A stretch of 64,000 nucleotides of DNA from Gammaproteobacteria bacterium (GTDB taxonomy: Bacteria; Pseudomonadota; Gammaproteobacteria; Steroidobacterales; Rariloculaceae): assembly GCA_022826245.1 (NCBI GenBank), contig JAJDVG010000003.1, positions 38,489-102,488 of the forward strand, written 5' to 3'. The number at the start of each line of letters is the position of its first letter. Position 1 is the stretch's first letter. The notes beneath the pieces are model-generated. The model worked only from the letters and a program-made list of their open reading frames with translations. It had not been told where the DNA came from and did not search any database. A program made the translations under genes and the position numbers. This document shows positions 46,776 through 54,300 of this stretch, piece after piece.

Positions 46776-47492
46776 CTACAGCGCCTCGAGCTGGCGCGCG
46801 AGTTCGTCGATGTCGGGCGCCTCGTCGCCGGACCCGAGGTCGATGCAGACCCAGGGACGGATCTCCTCGTGCGGCGCCCAGATCCAGGGCCGGGCGAGCG
46901 TGAACGTCTCGGTGTAGTTCACCGGGTCGTCGACGGTCACTTCGAGCGTGAGATCGAGTTCGCCGGGCTCGCGCCACCAGCGCTCGGTGAGCCGGCCTTC
47001 CGTGCTGAGCGGATAACCGCGGTTATTGAACAGGTAGCCGCCCGACAGGTATGCGGTTTCGATCGTCAACACGTCGCCCTCCCAGCGCGCGACCGAGTGC
47101 CCGAGTCCATCCGGCTCGGCATCCGCCGGCAGGGCGCCGCCGAGCGGGATCGAACGCACGATATTGGCGCGCTCGAAGTGCAGCACGATCGTGCCGTCGG
47201 CTTCGCTGATCTGCATGGGGTTGTTCGACCACAGCACGCCCGGCATGGTGTCCGGCGCGCAGTCGTCGAGCGCGCGCGGGGCGAACTCGAGGGTGCCGTA
47301 GGCGTCGAAGGCGCGCCGGCCTGCGGCCGTGTATGGGTAGGGATCGGGCTGGGAAACCTCCGGCGTGCCGATGAACGGCGCGGCTTCGTAGATTCCCGAC
47401 AAATCCGGCGGGGCGCCGCCGTCCTGCTGGGCGCCGGCCGACGCATGAAACATCGTGCCGGCGGCGGCTACGAAAACTGTCAACACTCGCAT
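46776..47492 (-). CDS. Secreted protein of unknown function, DUF6152-associated
   Basis: A 238-residue protein with a signal peptide ending SAGAQ. The central phrase GLGHSVARWEGDVLTIETAYL and the later beta-rich part (LTERWWREPGELDLTLEV) are shared with the products at 9762, 11764 and 48945. The phrase PPDLSGIYE near the N-terminus resembles the start of the repeat-like lipocalin-sized domains in those proteins. AGGAGAG before the ATG supports the start. It is the last gene of a minus-strand group with two DUF6152 genes and another paralogue. Confidence 0.6.
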   Translation of the reverse strand: MRVLTVFVAAAGTMFHASAGAQQDGGAPPDLSGIYEAAPFIGTPEVSQPDPYPYTAAGRRAFDAYGTLEFAPRALDDCAPDTMPGVLWSNNPMQISEADGTIVLHFERANIVRSIPLGGALPADAEPDGLGHSVARWEGDVLTIETAYLSGGYLFNNRGYPLSTEGRLTERWWREPGELDLTLEVTVDDPVNYTETFTLARPWIWAPHEEIRPWVCIDLGSGDEAPDIDELARQLEAL

Positions 47493-47633
47493 CGAAAACT
47501 CTCCTGCCCGTCCCCTCGGTGCGTCTCATTCCGCCTGCTGCCCGTTCGCGCGGCCCGTCCCGCCCGGCGCCTTGTCGCAATGCCCGCAACGCTCACTTCG
47601 CGATGCCTGTGGCGGCTCCGTCGCTCGTGCCGT

Positions 47634-48254
47634 TCAGCGGGTCGTCTCCGGCTCTATGGGCATCACGTAGCCCATCGGCCCCGGGAACTCCTCCGCGAGT
47701 GCGCGCGCCGCTTCGGCGTCGATCCTGAAGCACTCCGTTCTCTCAAAGCTCTGGTCGATGATGCCGCAGGTGGGCACTCGTTCGCGCAGCCGGCGCATGA
47801 CGGGCGTATCGCCGCGGATGCCGTAGGAGACGAGCAGCCGATCGGCGCCGCCCTCGCCCTTGCCGTGCATGAGCAGTGCCCGAATCCGCGCGCGGCCGGG
47901 CGTGCGGGACCGGTAGATCGCAACGCTGACGGGGTCGCCGGGATCGAGCATCTCGTCGTTCCAGCCCTCGCGTGCGAGCTGCGAGGCGGGACTCAGTTCG
48001 ATGAGCCAGCCTTCGGCCTCGCCGGTCTCGTCCGGCACGTCGACGATCATCGCGCCGTGCGGGTTCAGGATGCGGAACACCCTGACCGTGCCTTCGAGCA
48101 CCTCGATGACCTCTTCGCCGTCCTCTGTCAGCAGCGCCGGGAAGGAATGGTGCGCGGCGACGGGCAGTGTCCAGGCCGCGAGCGCACCCAGCCACATCGC
48201 TGCCGCGAGGCCGCCCATCGTTCCCTGGCCGCTATGCCGTCGGAAATCGCTCAT
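47634..48254 (-). CDS. DUF6152-family secreted protein
   Basis: A 206-residue protein. The signal peptide ends LPVAA and is directly followed by HHSFPALL. The shared EGTVRVFRILNPHGAM block (NPHG in place of NPHA) and a small beta-domain (DPGDPVSVAIYRS) follow. It is longer than the other two members by a C-terminal tail of about 60 residues with two Cys (TCGIIDQSFERTECF), possibly a disulfide. ATG 48254 gives better spacing to the GGGAGA ribosome site than ATG 48260. Confidence 0.75.
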   Translation of the reverse strand: MSDFRRHSGQGTMGGLAAAMWLGALAAWTLPVAAHHSFPALLTEDGEEVIEVLEGTVRVFRILNPHGAMIVDVPDETGEAEGWLIELSPASQLAREGWNDEMLDPGDPVSVAIYRSRTPGRARIRALLMHGKGEGGADRLLVSYGIRGDTPVMRRLRERVPTCGIIDQSFERTECFRIDAEAARALAEEFPGPMGYVMPIEPETTR

Positions 48255-48280
48255 CGTCATTCTCCCTTCACGCCGGCCGT

Positions 48281-48455
48281 TCGGCGGACCGCTGCAAATG
48301 TCCGCTGCCGGGCCCGCGCCGAACCCGGGACGCCGGACGCTGGATTATTGCGCCGAACGCCGGACGCCGAGCCCCGATCACCGCGCGCCGATCGCCAAAC
48401 AGCGAACACCGATCATCGATCGCTCAACACCCGACATCGATCGCCTGACTCCGGA
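48281..48455. other. Degenerate short-repeat intergenic region
   Basis: The spacer between the two DUF6152 genes contains many imperfect CGGACGC/GCCGAAC and GATC-centred words (e.g. CGATCATCGATCGC, CGACATCGATCGC) at irregular 13-18 bp intervals between about 48335 and 48445. No promoter or terminator stands out. The words are too irregular for a CRISPR array. Confidence 0.5.
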
Positions 48456-48902
48456 TCATGGCGCCGACCGTCCGCGCTCGGCGCGATATGCAGCCAACCG
48501 CCGTTCGAGGTAGCGCCTGCGCTCCTCGACCTGGCCGTTGCCGCCGCCGAGTTCGGCCCCCGCGTCGACCACGATGGACGTCCATTCCACGAGGTTCGAG
48601 CCGTCCCGCGACGGATGCCCGACGATCTCGATGCGGTCGCCGGGCTCGAGCTGGTCGATCGTCCAGCCCACCCGTCTCAGGTTGATGAAGCTGTCGCCCT
48701 CCGCCATCCAGGATTCGGTCACGCCCTCGGCATTGACGGCGTCGAAATAGATCCGCGCATGCGGATTCACGGCACGGAACTCCGTCACCACGCCCGCGAT
48801 CGTCATGCTCTCGCCGATCCGGTAGTGCGCCGACGCATTGTGGTGCGCGGCAACGGGCAGAGCAACGAGCACGCCGGCCAGGACGAGTATCGCGCGTTTC
48901 AC
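48456..48902 (-). CDS. DUF6152-family secreted protein
   Basis: A 148-residue protein starting, most likely, at GTG 48902 (GGAGGG eight bases upstream; ATG 48917 is the alternative). The signal peptide (KRAILVLAGVLVALPVAA) is directly followed by HHNASAHY. The shared block AGVVTEFRAVNPHARIYF and a compact beta-domain (LEPGDRIEIVGHPSRDG) follow, ending in a basic helix (about 125-148). It is 43 bp downstream of a paralogue of the partner family. Function unknown. Confidence 0.77.
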   Translation of the reverse strand: MKRAILVLAGVLVALPVAAHHNASAHYRIGESMTIAGVVTEFRAVNPHARIYFDAVNAEGVTESWMAEGDSFINLRRVGWTIDQLEPGDRIEIVGHPSRDGSNLVEWTSIVVDAGAELGGGNGQVEERRRYLERRLAAYRAERGRSAP

Positions 48903-48944
48903 GTCATGTCCCTCCATTCGAGTCCTTTACTCACCTCGCGAGGC

Positions 48945-49853
48945 TTAGCGCTGCCCCGAAATCGCCTCGCAGGGCAGATCCTGCAAGGGCACCTCGGGCG
49001 TGAAGAGCCGTGTGCTCCTGAGCGTCAGCGGCTCGCGGAACATGACCGGGTCATCGAGCGTGAACGTCATGTGCAGCCTGCTGCCGTCCTCGCTGACCGT
49101 GTAACGCTCGACACTCGTGGCCGCGTCGCTGTTGTGGATGTTGAGCGAGTCCTCGGCGATCGCAGCGCTGACGCCAACCGTCTCGACGACGAGCGTCGAC
49201 CCTTCGTAGCGGCCGATCGAGTGCCCCATCGGGGTGGGCCGCAGACCGGCGGGGTGGCCGCGGCCGTCGATGAAGATGGTGCGGTCCGAGGCCATGTCCT
49301 CGCCGCGAATGATGACGCGGTCCGCCTGCTGTTCGAACTCGATGGGATCGGCGTGCAGCAGGCTCCGGAACGCCCCGAACGGCTCGCACTGGATCGCCGG
49401 ATCGTCCCGATGGTCGAAGGCCGCCGCGTAGTCTCGCGCGGCCTCCGTAAAGCGCCCGGCGATGCTCTGCCGGTTGTGCGCGCCGATCTCCCTCAGGATC
49501 TCGGTGGCGGAAAGGTCGTCGCTGGCCGGATCGTTAAGGAGTTCGGTGATCCGCTCGTAGGTTTCCGGCGTACAGGTGCACTGGAAGAGTTCCTCGAGCG
49601 TCCAGGCCGGGTGCTCGAGCGCCGTGACCGTCGTGCTCCAGACGCCCGCGAGCGCCGGGGGCCGATCCTGGGCGTTGGCCGCCGGCAGGCCGACGAGGCC
49701 CGGAATCGCCAACGCCGCCGCGAAACCGCTGACAACGAGGCCACCGCCGATGCGAGCCGCCCGTCTTCGACGGATTCCCGGCAACGCCGGGACCGCGCCC
49801 TGCTCGACTCGCGTCAGTGTCTTTCCCGGTTTTGTTCGTACCAGGAGCGGCAT
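48945..49853 (-). CDS. Secreted protein of unknown function, DUF6152-associated
   Basis: A 302-residue protein from ATG 49853 (GGAG before it). The hydrophobic signal is preceded by an unusually long basic N-region of about 40 residues and ends LPAANAQ. The shared motif reads MGHSIGRYEGSTLVVETVGV, then a beta-rich region. Two Cys occur close together in LFQCTCTPE, which the other paralogues lack. First gene of the second DUF6152 group, divergent from the ACP gene across 148 bp. Confidence 0.6.
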   Translation of the reverse strand: MPLLVRTKPGKTLTRVEQGAVPALPGIRRRRAARIGGGLVVSGFAAALAIPGLVGLPAANAQDRPPALAGVWSTTVTALEHPAWTLEELFQCTCTPETYERITELLNDPASDDLSATEILREIGAHNRQSIAGRFTEAARDYAAAFDHRDDPAIQCEPFGAFRSLLHADPIEFEQQADRVIIRGEDMASDRTIFIDGRGHPAGLRPTPMGHSIGRYEGSTLVVETVGVSAAIAEDSLNIHNSDAATSVERYTVSEDGSRLHMTFTLDDPVMFREPLTLRSTRLFTPEVPLQDLPCEAISGQR

Positions 49854-49927
49854 TGGGGCTCCGTGGCTCTGTGCCTGGCCATTGTACCCGAACGGCGTTG
49901 AACCTACGCGTCGCGCGGCAAGCGGTC

Positions 49928-49956
49928 TTGCCACTGTCAGGTCGCTGCACTATAGT
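49928..49956 (+). promoter_or_regulatory. Sigma-70-type promoter for the ACP gene
   Basis: TTGCCA (49928-49933) and TATAGT (49951-49956) are separated by exactly 17 bp. Transcription would start near 49963, giving a leader of about 40 bases with a small GCCCC/GGGGC stem (49958-49962 and 49973-49977) and an AGAGGAG ribosome site before ATG 50002. It is the best-formed promoter in the window. Confidence 0.75.
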
Positions 49957-50001
49957 CGCCCCCACTGTTTTCGGGGCATTTGCTCAAGAGGAGAAAGTTC
50001 C

Positions 50002-50229
50002 ATGTCGTCAACGCAAGATCGTCTCACACAGCTCATCGACGAGCATCTTGATCTCGGCCGCGATCCCGATTTCGACGCCCAGTTGGGCGACTCCGGGGTT
50101 TCCTCGGTGGATGCGGTCGCGTTCTTCAAGGAGGTGAACAACGTGTTCAGCCTCTCGCTGCAGCCCGAGGATTGTCTGCAATTCAAGACCCTGAGAGATC
50201 TTGTCGCCTATATCGACGCCCAGGGCTGA
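50002..50229 (+). CDS. Stand-alone acyl carrier protein
   Basis: A 75-residue carrier protein with the four-helix ACP pattern. The phosphopantetheine site is DSGVSSVD with Ser35 as the likely attachment residue; the usual DSL is changed to SSV. Helix II and III signatures follow (FFKEVNNVF, LQFKTLRDLVAYI). It has its own good promoter and ribosome site and lies next to a type I PKS whose second KS-AT half lacks an ACP. The likely role is to receive or supply acyl groups in trans to that PKS, activated by the Sfp-type transferase at the right edge. Confidence 0.85.
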   Translation: MSSTQDRLTQLIDEHLDLGRDPDFDAQLGDSGVSSVDAVAFFKEVNNVFSLSLQPEDCLQFKTLRDLVAYIDAQG

Positions 50230-50238
50230 ATTCTCCCG

Positions 50239-50262
50239 GTCGGTCGGAGACATTTGACCGAC
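50239..50262 (+). terminator. Hairpin after the ACP gene (weak attenuator)
   Basis: GTCGGTC (50239-50245) and GACCGAC (50256-50262) form a perfect 7-bp stem 10 bp after the ACP stop. No T-run follows directly. It could partly separate ACP and hydrolase expression. Confidence 0.35.
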
Positions 50263-50327
50263 AGCTCCAGACAGCGAGTAAACTGAATCGGCCGCCTCCG
50301 TATCGGGGGCGGTCGGGTTCCCGGCGC

Positions 50328-50367
50328 GGAACAGGGGTCGCTGCCGCCGAAACCCGTTCCCTGTTCC
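50328..50367 (+). other. Inverted repeat before the hydrolase gene
   Basis: GGAACAGGG (50328-50336) and CCCTGTTCC (50359-50367) are perfect 9-bp arms with a 22-base loop, 34 bp before the hydrolase ATG. A GC hairpin (about 50292-50312) lies just upstream. Either an operator or an mRNA structure is possible. Confidence 0.4.
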
Positions 50368-50400
50368 AGGCAGACGTCAGGGGAAGCCGGCTTTTTCGTC

Positions 50401-51300
50401 ATGACAACGCAAGCCGTGTGGGAGATTCCCGAGCCGGTCTCGGTATGTGACGTACGTCTTGACGAGCACACCGTGACCACCGTGCGGCAGCACGGCAATG
50501 CGTCCGGCCCGCGGCTGGTTCTGAGCCACGGCAACGGACTCGCGATCGATCTCTATTATCCGTTCTGGTCGTTGCTCGCCGACGACCACGAGCTGATCGT
50601 CTACGACCTCAGAAACCATGGCTGGAACAGCGTCGATCGGCCGAAAGATCACAATATTCCCACGCTGATTCGCGACCACGACCTCGTTTTCGAGACGATC
50701 GACAGTGTATACGGGTCCAAACCGACCGTCGGCGTCTTTCATTCCGTTTCCTCGATCATCCCGCTGCTGTCGTTCAGCAACCCCTACTCGGGCCTCGTCC
50801 TGTTCGATCCGCCGCTATGCAAGCCCGGCAAGAATCAGATCGAGCTTCACAACGCCGCCGAACAGGCCGCCGCGAGGATTCGCAATCGGGGGCATCGCTT
50901 CAGGACGAGAGAGGAGTTTTCCGACTTTCTTCGCTACATACCGTCGTTCACGCGCGTCGTTCCCGGTGTCCGGGAACTCATGGCCGAGACAACCCTTCGG
51001 CCGACGGCGGATGGGGACGGGTTCGAGTTGCGCTGCCCGCGCGAATATGAAGCGCAGCTCATGGACTACGCGCGATGCTTCTTCGAGCTCGTCGACCTCG
51101 ATCTGGTCTCCTGTCCCGTCAAGATCGTCGGAGCGGACCCGACCCTTCCGTATTCGTACCTGCCGACCTTCGACCTGAGCTATCTCATGAAGGTGGACTA
51201 CGACTTCATTCCCGAGGCAACGCACTTTCTCCAGCTCGAACAGCCGGAGGAATGCGCCGCGGCGGTGCGCGATTTCCTGAACAGCGGGCAACCGTCCTAG
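50401..51300 (+). CDS. Alpha/beta hydrolase, candidate polyketide-releasing or editing enzyme
   Basis: A 299-residue alpha/beta hydrolase. The oxyanion-side phrase is LSHGNGLAID. The nucleophile elbow is atypical, VGVFHSVSS (Ser115), with Ser in place of the second Gly. Asp246 (VGADPTLP) and His275 (EATHFLQLEQPEE) complete a plausible triad. It has no signal peptide. It lies 171 bp after the ACP gene on the same strand, and its TAG stop shares a CTAG with the stop of the convergent PKS gene. The PKS has no thioesterase, so this may release or hydrolyse its product; an unrelated esterase cannot be excluded. Confidence 0.75.
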   Translation: MTTQAVWEIPEPVSVCDVRLDEHTVTTVRQHGNASGPRLVLSHGNGLAIDLYYPFWSLLADDHELIVYDLRNHGWNSVDRPKDHNIPTLIRDHDLVFETIDSVYGSKPTVGVFHSVSSIIPLLSFSNPYSGLVLFDPPLCKPGKNQIELHNAAEQAAARIRNRGHRFRTREEFSDFLRYIPSFTRVVPGVRELMAETTLRPTADGDGFELRCPREYEAQLMDYARCFFELVDLDLVSCPVKIVGADPTLPYSYLPTFDLSYLMKVDYDFIPEATHFLQLEQPEECAAAVRDFLNSGQPS

Positions 51301-54300
51301 GAAGGACTCCCGGCCTGCCGCTCCCGGGTCGCGATCCAGTGGCGCCGGCGTTCGAAGGGATAGTCGGGCAGCGCTGTCCGGCGGCGCGTCTCGCCCGCGA
51401 AGAGCCCCGCGAACGACACCGCGAGCCCCGCCTCGTAGGCGCCGGCGACGGCTTCCAGGAAGTCGCGGTCCGGGGCGAGATCGATCACCACATCGACACC
51501 CGCGGCCTCCAGCGTCGGGACGCAGCGCTCCAGCGCTTCCGGTCCCGTCGCAACGTGCTGCAGCCATTGCGCCATGTCAGGAGCTTCATCGGGCGCGACC
51601 ACACGGCCGGAAACGGCATCGACGAGAGTCAGCGACGGCGCGCCCATTGCAACGGCCTCCAGTAACGCGCCGGGATCGTCCAATGCCGCTGCCTGCCGCA
51701 CGCCATCCTCGAGGCTCAACGCTCCGGCCGCCTGCGCGGCCGCAAGTCCCCCGACGCCCTGTCCGAGCGCCACGCCCGGCACGACGCCGACACCGGCCCA
51801 CAGCGCCGTGAGCGCGCACTCGAAGGCGTAGACCGCCGGCCGCTCCCACTGCGGATCGCTCAGGTCCCCCGCGGCGCCGGAACGACCGAACATCACGTCT
51901 AGCAGCGAAGCGGCGCGCACTTCGCCGAACACTTCCTCGCAGCGGTCGAGAACCGCCCGCACCACCGGCTCGCTCGCGTACAGTGCGGCAGCCATGCCAG
52001 CCCAACCGCTCCCGTGACCGCTGTAGACGAAAGCGACCTTTCTCGGCGTCCCCGATCGCGATCGCTCGTCCGCTTCGGCGAGCGTACGCAGACGCTCGCG
52101 CAGCGACTCGCTGTCGCTGAAGAGCACCGCCGCGCGATGGTCGAAGTGACTGCGCCCGACGCCCGCGGTCCACGCCATGTCGGCAAGCACGGACCCGGAG
52201 GCCGCAGCGTCGGGCGCAAGCGCCGATTCGCGTTCGTCGAGCCACTCGAGATACCGCTGCGCGAGCTTGCGAAGCGATGCGGCGGATTTCCCGGAGAGCG
52301 GCAGAAGCCGCGTTTCGCGCGGGGCAAGCCCGCCGTCGCCATCGTCTGCTTGCGGCAGCGCCTCGACGGCGCCGGGCAGCGGGACGGCGACCGGCCGGGG
52401 AGCGCCGACGGGATCGGGAGAGACGTCGTTCGGCGTACCGTAGCCCTCGACCACCACATGCGCGTTCGTGCCTGAAATCCCGAAGGCGCTGACTCCGGCC
52501 CGCAGCGGCCGGTCCGGCGCAACGGGCCAACCCGTCGCCTCGGACACCACGCGCACCGGCAGGCGGTCCCAATCCAGGTGCGGGTTCGGATCCTCGAAAT
52601 GCAGGTGCTTCGGGATCAGACCGTGGCGCATGGCCAGGACGACCTTGATCAGCGCGGCGACCCCCGCCGCGGATTCGAGATGGCCGATATTGGTCTTGAC
52701 CGAACCGATCAGCAGCGGCCGGCCACTGTCGCGCCCCCTGCCATAGACCGCACCCGCGGCCTGTACCTCGATCGGGTCGCCGAGCTCCGATCCGGCCCCG
52801 TGCGCCTCGAGGTAGTCGACCTCCGACGGCTCAACCCCCGCCTGCGACAGCGCCTCCTCGATCACCCGCTCCTGCGCCGGGCCGTTCGGCACCGTCGGCC
52901 CTGCCGCCGCGCCGTTCTGGTTCACTGCCGCGCCCCGGATCACCGCCCAGATGCGGTCACCGTCGGCTTCCGCCTCCGCCAGGCGCTTCAGGACCACCAT
53001 CCCGCAGCCTTCGCTGCGCACGAAGCCGTCCGCCGCGGCGTCGAAGGTCTTGCAACGCCCCGCCTTCGACAACATCCCGAGCGCCGCCATCTCCCTCGTG
53101 AGGCCGGCCGAAAGGATCGCGTTCACGCCGCCGACCAGGGCCAGGTCCACCTCTCCGTCGCGCAGCCCCGCGACCGCCTGCTGCACCGTGACCAGCGACG
53201 CGGCGCAGTTGAGGAGCACCGGCATCGCCGGCCCCGTGAGTCCGAGCTTGTACGCGATACCGCCGACCGCCATGCTGCCGGCGGTGCCGAGATAGTTGAG
53301 GCTCTCGCCCCCGGCCATCATCATCAGGTCGCGGTATTCGCTGGCCGCGATGCCTGCGTACACGCCGGTGCGGCTGCCTTTCAGGGTCTCCGGATCGATG
53401 CCGGCGTCTTCGAGCGCCCGCCAGGTCGTCTCGAGAAGCATCCGCTGCTGCGGATCCATCATGCGGGCGCCGATCGGTGTCATGCCGAAGAATCGCGCAT
53501 CGAAGCGATCGATCCCGTCGACGAACCCGCCACGCTCCCAGGTTCCGTCCCCGCTCGCGGGGTCGCCGGCGACGCCGGTCCAGGATGCCTTGTCCTGCCG
53601 TGCGTTCGTCACCGCGTCGTGGCCGGCCTCGAGCTGGCGCCAGAAGGTCGCGATATCCGGCGCACCCGGAAAACGGCACGCCATGCCGACGATCGCGATT
53701 CCGCCGTCGTCGCTTCCGGGCGGCGGCTGCGCACCCGGCTCGGCGCTCGGTTCCGGCGCCGCTTGGGGGTCAGGATCGGCCGCCGCCTCGGGCGCCGGGG
53801 CGGGATCGCCGAGCACATCGACGAGGTGACTGGCGAGATCCGCAATGGTCGGGAAATCGAATACGAGCGTATTCGGCGCCACGTAGGCATCGGAGAAGGC
53901 CCTGTTCAGGCGGTTGCGCAGTTCGACCGCCATCAGGGAATCCATCCCGAGGTCGAAGAATCCGACCGCGGACGCCGGCGCCGAGGGCAGCCTCAGTACG
54001 GCCTGCACCTCCCCCTGCAGGAAGGAAACCAGCAGATCCTCGCGGCCCGCCGAGGGCGTCGAGGTGAGCTGTTCGAGCAGATCCTCGGACGAGGACGAGT
54101 CGTCGTCGTCCGCGTCGACCGCGAGCAGGTCCTCGAGCAGGGAGGGACGGCCGTCGAGGGTCTCGCCGAACACGGGCCAGTCCACGACCGCCATCGCGGC
54201 GCCCGTCGCGTCCTGGTGCAGCAGGCGCTCCAATGCCTTGAAACCCTGTTCCGGCGTGAACCAGCCGGTGCCGGACGCTTCGCGCCGCTCCGCGATCCGT

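Noticed and set aside
48335..48445. A possible CRISPR-like or iteron array
   Set aside because: The GATC-containing words differ in sequence and spacing, there are no constant-length unique spacers, and no cas or rep gene is present.
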